8,666 nucleotides of DNA from Bacillota bacterium. GTDB lineage: Bacteria; Bacillota; Clostridia; Acetivibrionales; JAKOSZ01. This document shows positions 1-5,751 of the stretch, one piece after another; within the stretch, counting starts at the first letter, position 1, and each line of letters begins with the position of its first letter. Where the stretch lies: NCBI GenBank assembly GCA_029776555.1, contig JAKOSZ010000304.1:1-8666 (forward strand). The letters are read 5' to 3'. Made by a program: the position numbers and the translations under genes. Under the pieces are notes generated by a model. It was not told where the DNA came from. It made no database searches and saw nothing but the letters and a program-made list of their open reading frames with translations.

Positions 1-25
1 CTAAAACTGATATAATTGAGTTCAA
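1..25 (-). CDS. Possible start of a leftward gene, 8 codons visible
   Basis: On the minus strand a TTG at 25-23 lies 8 nt after AAAGGACGG (42-34), with an extended -10 element at 79-71. The frame stays open to the window edge and would read MNSIISVL. Eight residues are too few for family assignment. A mobile-element transposase is one idea, because short inverted repeats surround the start, but nothing here proves it. The alternative is that this stretch is only part of the acetolactate synthase leader. Confidence 0.22.
8..16 (+). promoter_or_regulatory. Candidate extended -10 promoter, plus strand
   Basis: TGATATAAT is a perfect -10 hexamer (11-16) with the TG of an extended -10 element. 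A -35 box would lie left of the window edge. Predicted initiation is near 23, just before the second inverted repeat, so the 5' end of the RNA could pair with the segment at 90-101. It could produce either a short RNA ending in the T-rich tract near 107 or a leader of the acetolactate synthase gene. Confidence 0.4.
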
Positions 26-70
26 AACAATGACCGTCCTTTCGGGATTATTGGTGTTGTCGTAGACTCA

Positions 71-79
71 ATTATACCA
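71..79 (-). promoter_or_regulatory. Candidate extended -10 promoter, minus strand
   Basis: Read on the minus strand, 79 down to 71 is TGGTATAAT, a perfect extended -10 element. No good -35 hexamer is seen at 16-18 nt. Initiation would be near 64, transcribing leftward out of the window. Downstream on that strand are a ribosome-binding-site-like AAAGGACGG (42-34) and a TTG (25-23), so the arrangement resembles the front of a leftward gene. It faces the plus-strand -10 box at 8-16. Confidence 0.4.
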
Positions 80-126
80 GAAAAGAGGGGGTCATTGTTT
101 TTTATTTCAAAAAATCCTTGAAACCC

Positions 127-153
127 TTTGCAAATAGCATACTTCAATATAAA
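127..153 (+). promoter_or_regulatory. Weak candidate promoter for the acetolactate synthase gene
   Basis: TTTGCA (127-132) and TATAAA (148-153) are separated by 15 nt, shorter than the usual 16-18. The -10 match is 5 of 6 and the -35 match 4 of 6. Initiation would be near 160, leaving a leader of about 43 nt. No T-box consensus (GGTGG-ACCGCG type) is seen upstream of the gene. Confidence 0.3.
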
Positions 154-202
154 CAGGGTGTAATTAACTTAACACTACGATTTTCGGTACGGGGGTATTT
201 CA

Positions 203-1870
203 ATGAAGCTTACCGGCGCAGAGATTTTTATTGAATGTCTGAAAGAACAGGGCGTCAACACCGTTTTCGGCTTTCCCGGCGGGGCGGTGCTCAATATTTA
301 CGACGCCCTTTACAGGACGGGAAAGGGGATAAGGCATATACTGACTTCCCATGAGCAGGGGGCCGCCCATGCGGCTGACGGGTACGCCAGGGCCACCGGG
401 AAGGTGGGGGTGTGTATCGCCACATCGGGGCCGGGGGCAACCAACCTTGTCACCGGCATAGCTACCGCCTACATGGATTCGGTGCCTTTAGTGGCCTTTA
501 CCGGCCAGGTTCCCACCTCCCTGCTGGGGAAGGACTCCTTTCAGGAAGTGGACATTACCGGCATAACAATGCCCATAACGAAGCACAACTACATCGTCAA
601 GGAGGTTTCCAGGCTGGCGGACATCATACGGGAGGCCTTTCGGATCGCCCAGGAGGGACGGCCGGGGCCGGTGCTGGTGGACATATGCAAGGACGTCACC
701 GCGGCTTTGGCGGAATATGAGCCCAAAGAGCCTGAGAAGCCGGGAAGCGCTCCCCTGGGGGTTTCCGAAGAGGAGCTTGAGGCCGCGGCTCTGGCTATAA
801 ACAGCTCAGAAAAACCGGTCATCCTTTCAGGGGGAGGCGTGTCAATAGCCGGGGCTTCGCCGGAAGTCCTCATGCTGGCTGAAAAAGCGAAAATCCCGGT
901 GGCAACGACTCTGATGGGACTAGGATCCTTTCCCGGAGACCATGAGCTCTTTATGGGAATGGTAGGGATGCACGGGACCAAGACCACAAACCTGGCGGTG
1001 TCGGAAGCCGACCTTATCGTCGCCATAGGCATAAGGTTCAGCGACAGGGTCATAAGCGATGTAAGCAGGTTTGCCCCCAACGCCAGGATAATGCACATCG
1101 ACATAGACCCGGCGGAAATTGGGAAGAACGTGGTGGTAAACATACCCCTGGTGGGAAATGTGAAGAAGATTGCGGCAAAGCTGGCGGAGAGGACAGAGGC
1201 AAGGCCCTGTTCCCAGTGGAAGATGAAAATTGACCAGTGGAAAAAAGCCTATCCCCTCAAGTATACCCAGGACGGGGTTTTAAGGCCCCAGTATGTGGTG
1301 GAAAGGATTTACCGGCTGACGGAAGGGAAAGCTTTGATAACCACCGAAGTGGGCCAGAACCAGCTGTGGGCCGCCCAGTTTTACAAGTTCGGGGAGCCCA
1401 GACAGTTTATCTCCTCCGGCGGGCTGGGCACCATGGGCTTTGGGCTTGGGGCCAGCATAGGAGCCCAGCTGGGAAGACCCTACAAAAAGGTGATCAATAT
1501 TGCGGGAGACGGAAGCTTCAGAATGAACTGCACGGAACTGGCTACAGCGGTAGAATACAAACTTCCCGTTGTCATTGCGCTTTTAAACAACCAGGTCCTT
1601 GGCATGGTGCGCCAGTGGCAGACCCTCTTTTACGGGGGCAGGTATTCGGCCACCACCATTGACCGCGGTACCGATTTTGTCGCCCTTGCCAGGGCCTACG
1701 GCGCGGAAGGAGTCACCGTAAAAAGGCCGGAAGAAGTGGACGAAGCCCTTAAGTGGGCCCTGGGCTTCACTGACAAACCGGTGCTCATAGATTTCGAGAT
1801 AGACAGGGACGAAAAGGTGTTGCCCATTGTTCCTCCCGGGGCTCCCATAGATAAGCTGATCGAGGAGTGA
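203..1870 (+). CDS. ilvB: Acetolactate synthase large (catalytic) subunit
   Basis: This thiamine-diphosphate enzyme condenses two pyruvates, or pyruvate with 2-oxobutyrate, in the first common step of branched-chain amino acid synthesis; it is cytoplasmic. At 555 residues it has the usual length of the family. Visible signatures are the N-terminal ThDP domain with the catalytic glutamate in SHEQGAAHAADGYAR (residue about 51), the KDSFQEVDITGITMPITKHNY segment, the central FAD-type segment with RFSDR, and the C-terminal ThDP/Mg motif GDGSFRMN followed by NNQVLGMVRQWQ, whose tryptophan is typical of acetohydroxyacid synthases. The ATG at 203 lies 7 nt after GGGGG. The FAD-type RFSDR segment favours the anabolic class over catabolic AlsS. 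No ilvN or other ilv gene follows; the next gene is convergent. Other ThDP decarboxylases of the family are less likely. Confidence 0.9.
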   Translation: MKLTGAEIFIECLKEQGVNTVFGFPGGAVLNIYDALYRTGKGIRHILTSHEQGAAHAADGYARATGKVGVCIATSGPGATNLVTGIATAYMDSVPLVAFTGQVPTSLLGKDSFQEVDITGITMPITKHNYIVKEVSRLADIIREAFRIAQEGRPGPVLVDICKDVTAALAEYEPKEPEKPGSAPLGVSEEELEAAALAINSSEKPVILSGGGVSIAGASPEVLMLAEKAKIPVATTLMGLGSFPGDHELFMGMVGMHGTKTTNLAVSEADLIVAIGIRFSDRVISDVSRFAPNARIMHIDIDPAEIGKNVVVNIPLVGNVKKIAAKLAERTEARPCSQWKMKIDQWKKAYPLKYTQDGVLRPQYVVERIYRLTEGKALITTEVGQNQLWAAQFYKFGEPRQFISSGGLGTMGFGLGASIGAQLGRPYKKVINIAGDGSFRMNCTELATAVEYKLPVVIALLNNQVLGMVRQWQTLFYGGRYSATTIDRGTDFVALARAYGAEGVTVKRPEEVDEALKWALGFTDKPVLIDFEIDRDEKVLPIVPPGAPIDKLIEE

Positions 1871-1885
1871 AAAGCCAAAGGACTG

Positions 1886-2686
1886 TCAGCCCGGAAAGGA
1901 CCTGCCGCCGTCCCGGCGCTTAAAGGGGCTTCGCTTTAGCCCCCGCAGAAAAGCGGGCAGCCCCGAAGGAGCCCTCCTTAACCCCTTAAGCCCAAAGGGG
2001 GCATAGCAGATTAGGCAAACTAGTATGCCTACGGCTTCCAGGGAGAGGATGTACCAGGGCCATGGCCCCAGGAAGTCCAGCATGGAAGGGTTTTCCGGTT
2101 TGCTGCACAGGAACATGTAGTTGCCGCCGGTGGCCATGTTCACCGGCACAAGGATGAGCATGTAGGCATTGGTAAATACGAAAGTCCTGAGTATGGAACG
2201 GGAAGAGGGACTGTGTTTCCACCCGAAAACCATGCAGACGATTGACGTGAGTATGGCCCCGTGCCCCAGGAAAAAGCAGAAAAACATGATGTGGGGAAAG
2301 GGGTAATAGAGGTCGGGGGTTAAAATGGCCTGAAGGCTTCCGCCCAGCCCCCAGTAATAGACTATGTCCAGGAGAAAGCGGCTTTTCATGAGCAGCATAA
2401 AGGCGGCCAGGAAGGAGGCGGCGTCGCACAGGTGAAGGGGAAGGGCGTAGTCAGGGGACCAGCTGCCGGTCCATATGTTCCAGCCGGTGATGAAGGCTTC
2501 ATTCAGGATTAGAAGCCCGGCCAGCGTGAAACTGAAAATGCGTGCCCCTCTCGTGTTTCCTGCCCTGGAAAGCCATACCGCCAGCAGGATGTTTAACAGC
2601 ACAATAACCACAAGAGCGGAAATGTGGGGTGCGGAAAAGGGCTCAAAGGGTTTTCCGACAATGCTCCCGCCAAAGAACTCGTTCAT
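1886..2686 (-). CDS. YwaF/TIGR02206-type integral membrane protein, function unknown
   Basis: This 266-residue protein has about seven hydrophobic segments, near residues 21-41, 49-70, 82-100, 103-122, 129-155, 166-184 and 208-230. The motifs LPLHLCDAASF (82-92), YYWGLGGSLQAILTPDL (110-126), FPHIMFFCFFLGHGAIL (130-146) and NMATGGNYMFLCSKPENP (183-200) match my memory of the conserved YwaF-like family TIGR02206. Its activity is not established to my knowledge. The ATG at 2686 follows GAAAGGTGA (2702-2694) by 7 nt. After the last helix there is an arginine/lysine-rich tail (about 234-266) that looks longer than usual and is encoded by palindrome-rich DNA. The gene is convergent with ilvB, with 15 nt between stop codons, and divergent from the aldo/keto reductase. 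Confidence 0.8.
   Translation of the reverse strand: MNEFFGGSIVGKPFEPFSAPHISALVVIVLLNILLAVWLSRAGNTRGARIFSFTLAGLLILNEAFITGWNIWTGSWSPDYALPLHLCDAASFLAAFMLLMKSRFLLDIVYYWGLGGSLQAILTPDLYYPFPHIMFFCFFLGHGAILTSIVCMVFGWKHSPSSRSILRTFVFTNAYMLILVPVNMATGGNYMFLCSKPENPSMLDFLGPWPWYILSLEAVGILVCLICYAPFGLKGLRRAPSGLPAFLRGLKRSPFKRRDGGRSFPG
1925..1999. repeat. Cluster of short palindromes inside the 3' end of the membrane protein gene
   Basis: At least four small inverted repeats follow each other: GGGGCT/AGCCCC (1925-1930/1938-1943), CCCGC/GCGGG (1942-1946/1953-1957), AAGGAG/CTCCTT (1966-1971/1974-1979) and CCC/GGG around 1991-1999. They lie within the coding region of the basic tail, and also just downstream of ilvB on the other strand. 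No U-tract follows the first hairpin in either direction, so they are not typical intrinsic terminators. Confidence 0.6.
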
Positions 2687-2746
2687 GTTCCTGTCACCTT
2701 TCGCCTTCTTTAATGAATTAATTCTTTCAAATTGGCAAATATCCTT

Positions 2747-2752
2747 TATAAT
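2747..2752 (+). promoter_or_regulatory. Candidate -10 box for the aldo/keto reductase leader
   Basis: A perfect TATAAT lies in an AT-rich island (2705-2760) between the divergent membrane protein and aldo/keto reductase genes. The matching -35 is poor (TTTCAA at 2725-2730, 16 nt spacing). TTGGCA at 2732-2737 is a better -35 but only 9 nt away. If used, it gives a leader of about 230 nt. For the opposite strand, TTGCCA (2737-2732) could be a -35, but no convincing -10 follows it. Confidence 0.4.
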
Positions 2753-2759
2753 AATAAAT

Positions 2760-2969
2760 AGTGAAAGCCTGGCTCAACATAGCACAGGTTCTTTGTGCCG
2801 GACAAGTCCTTGGAGGCTGATTCCCTGCGGGCAGCTGCCTTCCGGCCCTATGGAACACGTCCGGAGCAGGGCCGGAGGCTCTGAAAAGGCTTTTGCCGTA
2901 ACGGGGCTTGCCGAGAGGTTTGAGGATTGCCCGCAAGGCGTCGCTTTCCAATGGGCGTGAAAAGACATA
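2760..2969 (+). other. Hairpin-rich GC-rich leader of the aldo/keto reductase, no gene seen
   Basis: This stretch has no supported coding frame. It can form hairpins: GCACA/TGTGC (2782-2786/2794-2798), a small GGA/TCC one near 2800-2809, and a strong one pairing GCCTTCCGGCCCT (2837-2849) with AGGGCCGGAGGC (2868-2879), with one bulged base and a loop of 18 nt. I compared it by eye with T-box, TPP, FMN, cobalamin and SAM-I signature motifs and saw none of them. It may be a structured leader, or only a spacer. Confidence 0.4.
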
Positions 2970-2987
2970 TTGAAGAGGGGTGATTTT

Positions 2988-3812
2988 TTGAAAGGGATAA
3001 GGGACTGTGCAGTACTTAGTAACGGCGTCGGTATTCCGTGGCTTGGCTTTGGCACCTTTAAAATACCCGAGGGCGAAGAGGTGATAAACTCGGTTAAAAC
3101 GGCCCTGGAAGTCGGGTATCGCCATATTGACACCGCCGCAGTTTACAGGAACGAAACCGGGGTCGGAAAGGCGATAAAGGAAAGCGGCGTACCCAGGGAA
3201 GAGATTTTCGTGACCAGCAAGGTTTGGAATACCGATCAGGGCTATGACTCAACCTTAAAGGCCTTTGAAGAGTCTTTAAAGCGCCTTGACACCGACTACC
3301 TTGACCTGTACCTCATCCACTGGCCGAAACCCCTTTCAAGAGAAACCTGGAAAGCACTGGAGAGGCTGTACAGGGAAAGAAGGGTAAGGGCCATAGGTGT
3401 GAGCAACTTTAAGATACATCACCTGGAAGAGATTTTGAAGGACTGCGAGGTTAAACCCATGATCAACCAGGTAGAGTTCCACCCCCAGCTCACCCAGCCC
3501 GAACTCCGTGAGTTCTGTAAAAAGCACGGCATATTGCTGGAGGCATGGGCTCCTCTGATGCAGGGTAAAATATTCGACATACCCCTTATGGTTGAACTGG
3601 GCAGGAAGTACAATAGGCCAATTTCCCAAATAGTGCTCCGCTGGGACCTGCAGATGGGAGTGGTTACGATTCCCAAGTCGGTTCACCCGGACAGGATAAG
3701 GGAGAACGCCGGTATTTTTGACTTTGAAATAGCTCCGGAAGACATGGAGCGCATTGAGGAGCTGGATACGGGAATCCGCATCGGGCCCGATCCGGATCAC
3801 ATAACCTTTTAG
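2988..3812 (+). CDS. Aldo/keto reductase, NAD(P)H-dependent
   Basis: This cytoplasmic TIM-barrel reductase (274 residues from the chosen start) converts aldehydes or ketones to alcohols with NAD(P)H. The catalytic tetrad is complete: Asp48 (HIDTAAVY), Tyr53, Lys78 (VTSKVWN) and His111 (LIHWP). Other family motifs are GIPWLGFGTFKI near 15-26, AIGVSNF in mid-barrel, NQVEFHPQL, and the cofactor-phosphate loop IPKSVHPDRIRENAGIF near the C-terminus, which usually indicates NADPH. The protein resembles the AKR5 group (diketogluconate or glyoxal reductase type). I chose the TTG at 2988 because GAGGGG (2975-2980) lies 7 nt before it; an upstream in-frame TTG at 2970 overlaps that site and would add six residues. 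Substrate is unknown. It is transcribed towards the aldolase gene but separated from it by two terminators. Confidence 0.88.
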   Translation: MKGIRDCAVLSNGVGIPWLGFGTFKIPEGEEVINSVKTALEVGYRHIDTAAVYRNETGVGKAIKESGVPREEIFVTSKVWNTDQGYDSTLKAFEESLKRLDTDYLDLYLIHWPKPLSRETWKALERLYRERRVRAIGVSNFKIHHLEEILKDCEVKPMINQVEFHPQLTQPELREFCKKHGILLEAWAPLMQGKIFDIPLMVELGRKYNRPISQIVLRWDLQMGVVTIPKSVHPDRIRENAGIFDFEIAPEDMERIEELDTGIRIGPDPDHITF

Positions 3813-3822
3813 AACAGACCAG

Positions 3823-3880
3823 ACCAGGGGGACGGTTCTTTTGGTAAGCACCGGAAGCAAGCACCAGGGGGACGGTTCTT
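3823..3880. repeat. Two direct copies of an 18-nt intergenic repeat
   Basis: ACCAGGGGGACGGTTCTT occurs exactly at 3823-3840 and again at 3863-3880, 40 nt apart. The second copy sits inside a palindromic frame: CCGGAA (3851-3856) pairs with TTCCGG (3891-3896), and GCAC (3861-3864) with GTGC (3883-3886). Within each copy ACC can pair with GGT. A related core, GGGACGGTTC, recurs at 3940-3949. From general knowledge this resembles REP-like repeats spread by single-domain Y1 (RAYT-type) transposases in clostridia; no such transposase is in the window. Confidence 0.8.
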
Positions 3881-3936
3881 CTGTGCACTTTTCCGGATCA
3901 GAGACTCAACGCATTAATTAAGAGAGCTTCAAACGC

Positions 3937-3990
3937 AAAGGGACGGTTCCTCCGGGCAGTTGCCCGGAGGGACCATCCCTTTCATTTTTT
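3937..3990 (+). terminator. Strong intrinsic terminator after the aldo/keto reductase
   Basis: AAAGGGA (3937-3943) pairs with TCCCTTT (3976-3982), GGT with ACC, and CCTCCGGGC (3949-3957) with GCCCGGAGG (3962-3970), giving about 20 pairs with one mismatch and a small AGTT loop. A run of six T follows at 3985-3990. Its left arm contains the GGGACGGTTC core of the neighbouring repeats. It lies 124 nt after the aldo/keto reductase stop codon. Confidence 0.85.
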
Positions 3991-3991
3991 A

Positions 3992-4035
3992 CGGAAAAAG
4001 ACGGCTGTTATCCCTTCGGGACAGCAGCCGTCTTT
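3992..4035 (-). terminator. Intrinsic terminator for the leftward aldolase gene
   Basis: AAAGACGGCTG (3997-4007) pairs exactly with CAGCCGTCTTT (4025-4035), continued inward by TCCC/GGGA (4011-4014/4018-4021) around a TTC loop. On the minus strand the stem ends in five T before CCGT, as expected for a leftward transcript. It stands immediately next to the rightward terminator at 3937-3990, so the two genes have tail-to-tail terminators. Confidence 0.8.
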
Positions 4036-4163
4036 GCCATATTATGCGCTTTTCATATCAATCCCGATTCAGTTTTTGCCTTTTCAATCCCCGGAAAAGA
4101 AATCGCCGGAAACCCCGGCCGTTTTTATACGCCCAAACAGACTCGGGCATTCAGACCCAATTA
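4036..4163. other. Non-coding stretch between aldolase stop codon and its terminator
   Basis: This forms the 3' untranslated region of the leftward aldolase gene. A small GCCGG/CCGGC hairpin (4105-4109/4115-4119) followed by TTTTT at 4122-4126 on the plus strand could be a weak extra rightward terminator. I see no gene here. Together with 3813-4035 it makes a 351-nt gene-free interval occupied by repeats and terminators. Confidence 0.5.
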
Positions 4164-5450
4164 TTAATGGTTGAATGCCCTGTCAATGGCCTCGATCTTT
4201 TCGCTGTCTATGTTGACCACATCCCCTATGGTTCTGGTGGATATGAGGGCCCTGGCGCTGAACTCGGCAACCTCCAGCCGGTCGAAGGCGTTTATCAGGC
4301 TGCTGCCAGTGACGATTACGCAGTCGTTTTCCACAATGGCTATGGGAGTATCTTTACTGAAGACGTCGGCTACCATTTCCGGCTGCATAAAAGTGGAACC
4401 GAAAGGCAGCTTGGGCACATTTCTTAAGAGAACATAACTTTCCGGTATGGTCTTTGTTTCAAAAACCGCGTCGGTTACAGCGAAAGCCATTATGTTGGGC
4501 GGATGGGCGATGACCACCGAGTTGATGTGGGGGTGTTTTTCGTATATACGGCTGTGGAGCAGCACCGAACGGCTTGGGGTTTTCCCGGCCTCCTTCCAGC
4601 CGTTTTCAATTCTCACCAGGTCTTCTTCCAGCAGGTACTTCCTGTCCAGGCCGTAGGGGGTTATGATAAAGGAATTGCCGTCAAGCCTCTGGGAAAAGGT
4701 ACCCTGAGTGCTGGTAAAAAGCCTGTGGTCATAGGCCCGGTGTATAAGTCCGCACATTTCCCTCCGGGCGGCCCTTTCCAAGCTGCTGTGTTTTTTGGGA
4801 ATGAACTCATTTAAGACCACGTGCTGTTTTTTCCTTGATATCTCAATATTCTTATCCGACAGGGCCTTTGGTGTTCCCAGCCTTCTGGCTTCAATCTCAA
4901 GCCTTGCGCAAAAATCCAGGGTTTCAAAGGACATAAAGGCCTTGAACAGGTTTTCCTCTCCCACAACTATTCCGTGGTTTTCAAGTATTACGGTGTTAAT
5001 GCCGCTTTCAAATACGGCGGCAATGTTTTGGCCCAGCTGCCTGCTTCCCGGCAGGGCAAATTCGGCCATCCCTATTTCGCCGCATATCAGCCTGGCGTTC
5101 GGTATAAGGCGGGTATCAGGTATCTTTCTCACTATGCTGAAAGCTATCAGCGCCGGGGAATGGGCATGGAGGACGGCTTTGATGTCAGGCCTCTTTTGGT
5201 ATATCATTGCATGAAAGGGCAACTCGCTGGATGGTTTATGGGGACCCACAGTTGAACCGTCGGGCTTGACCAGCACTATGTCCTGGCTGGCGAGGCTGCC
5301 CTTGTCAATTCCGGCAGGGGTTATCCAGATGTCTCCGTTGTCATCCAGGATGGAGAGGTTTCCCCCCGATGTGGTGGTCATGCCGTTTCCGTATATCCTC
5401 TGCATAATCATTACCAGCTGGTCCGCCGGGTGCAATAACTCGAACTTCAA
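4164..5450 (-). CDS. Tandem-domain class II aldolase/adducin family protein
   Basis: Class II aldolases of this fold are zinc enzymes that cleave ketose phosphates to dihydroxyacetone phosphate and an aldehyde, or epimerise pentulose phosphates. This 428-residue protein has two such domains. Domain 1 (about 1-205) keeps the expected residues: the GNGMTTTSGGNLS phosphate-loop region (21-33), catalytic Glu76 in PSSELPFH, zinc ligands His95 and His97 in LHAHS, and His159 in ENHG. Domain 2 (about 222-428) aligns well, but Glu76 becomes Ser295, His95 becomes Ile314 and His159 becomes Asp376; only His316 remains. It is probably not an active aldolase half. I chose the TTG at 5450 because AGGAGG lies 8 nt upstream; a longer frame to 5609 has no ribosome binding site, and its extension lies upstream of the predicted promoter. 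It is divergent from the isomerase gene. The substrate cannot be read from sequence. Confidence 0.85.
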   Translation of the reverse strand: MKFELLHPADQLVMIMQRIYGNGMTTTSGGNLSILDDNGDIWITPAGIDKGSLASQDIVLVKPDGSTVGPHKPSSELPFHAMIYQKRPDIKAVLHAHSPALIAFSIVRKIPDTRLIPNARLICGEIGMAEFALPGSRQLGQNIAAVFESGINTVILENHGIVVGEENLFKAFMSFETLDFCARLEIEARRLGTPKALSDKNIEISRKKQHVVLNEFIPKKHSSLERAARREMCGLIHRAYDHRLFTSTQGTFSQRLDGNSFIITPYGLDRKYLLEEDLVRIENGWKEAGKTPSRSVLLHSRIYEKHPHINSVVIAHPPNIMAFAVTDAVFETKTIPESYVLLRNVPKLPFGSTFMQPEMVADVFSKDTPIAIVENDCVIVTGSSLINAFDRLEVAEFSARALISTRTIGDVVNIDSEKIEAIDRAFNH

Positions 5451-5490
5451 ATAAAAAACCTCCTTGCTGCCATTGGTTGGCCTCATGATT

Positions 5491-5518
5491 ATTCTACTAC
5501 TTTTTTCACTTAATACAA
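5491..5518 (-). promoter_or_regulatory. Promoter of the tandem aldolase gene
   Basis: On the minus strand TTGTAT (5518-5513) and TAGAAT (5496-5491) are separated by 16 nt; the -10 matches 5 of 6. Initiation near 5484 leaves a leader of about 34 nt before the TTG start at 5450 and excludes upstream start candidates. Confidence 0.5.
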
Positions 5519-5686
5519 GGGAATTTGCAAGCCTTGAAGAAAGCCCCAGGCTGCCCCTTTCCCGGGGCGGGGGATCATGCCGTGTTTTGGGGCTGACACC
5601 CCCTTGCAAAAACCCTGTTGCCGAGGGGCAGTCAAAAGCGCCGGCGGCAGGCCGGGGGCATGGCCTTACGGGCCAGGGCCCCGGTA
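5519..5686. promoter_or_regulatory. GC-rich control region between two divergent promoters
   Basis: This stretch separates the aldolase and isomerase promoters and has no supported gene. It holds a nested palindrome at 5652-5684: CCGGGG/CCCCGG as outer arms (5652-5657/5679-5684) and TGGCC/GGCCA as inner arms (5661-5665/5671-5675). It ends 2 nt before the isomerase -35 box. A second pair, AGCCCCA/TGGGGCT, spans about 5542-5593, and GCCCC/GGGGC forms a small hairpin inside it. The first palindrome is a reasonable operator candidate, but no regulator gene is in view. Confidence 0.4.
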
Positions 5687-5716
5687 TTGTGCTTTCCCTG
5701 TTAAAAGTGGTATTAT
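5687..5716 (+). promoter_or_regulatory. Extended -10 promoter of the isomerase operon
   Basis: TTGTGC (5687-5692) and TATTAT (5711-5716) are 18 nt apart, and the -10 box is preceded by TGG (5708-5710), making an extended -10. Initiation near 5723 would leave a leader of about 29 nt to the GTG start at 5752. Confidence 0.55.
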
Positions 5717-5751
5717 TGATTTAAGACAGTACCTTTAGGGGGGATTTGGCC

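Larger units (their letters stand above)
8..101. repeat. Two interleaved perfect inverted repeats in the ilvB leader
   Basis: The first pair is TATAATTGAGT at 11-21 and its exact reverse complement at 66-76; it extends to 8-21/66-79 if one unmatched base is allowed, because both arms are preceded by TG plus one base. The second pair is AAAACAATGACC at 24-35 and its exact reverse complement at 90-101. The arms alternate (a, b, a', b'), so all four cannot form simple nested hairpins; the topology is that of a pseudoknot or of two mutually exclusive folds. The second right arm runs into a T-rich stretch (98-107). The arms were read directly from the sequence; their role is not known. Confidence 0.85.

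Noticed and set aside
100..202. T-box riboswitch upstream of the acetolactate synthase gene
   Set aside because: The leader lacks the conserved T-box antiterminator sequence and a terminator hairpin just before the gene; the inverted repeats at 8-101 are arranged differently.
589..1143. 184-codon open frame on the minus strand inside ilvB
   Set aside because: It lies wholly opposite a well-supported enzyme gene, has low-complexity Ser/Pro/Met-rich translation and no recognisable motif.
2970..2987. Upstream TTG start for the aldo/keto reductase
   Set aside because: It overlaps the ribosome binding site GAGGGG at 2975-2980, which is correctly spaced for the TTG at 2988.
2727..3133. Two overlapping minus-strand frames before the aldo/keto reductase
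   Set aside because: They cover the 5' end of the reductase on the opposite strand, overlap each other, and show no domain or convincing ribosome binding site.
3823..3950. CRISPR array
   Set aside because: Only two exact 18-nt copies and one partial copy are present, repeats and spacers are too short, and no cas gene is nearby.
5451..5609. N-terminal extension of the tandem aldolase to an ATG at 5609
   Set aside because: The extension has no family similarity and no ribosome binding site, and it spans the predicted promoter; AGGAGG before the TTG at 5450 is far better.
5464..5724. 86-codon plus-strand frame in the divergent control region
   Set aside because: It overlaps both divergent promoters, has a composition expected from GC-rich spacer DNA and no ribosome binding site of note.
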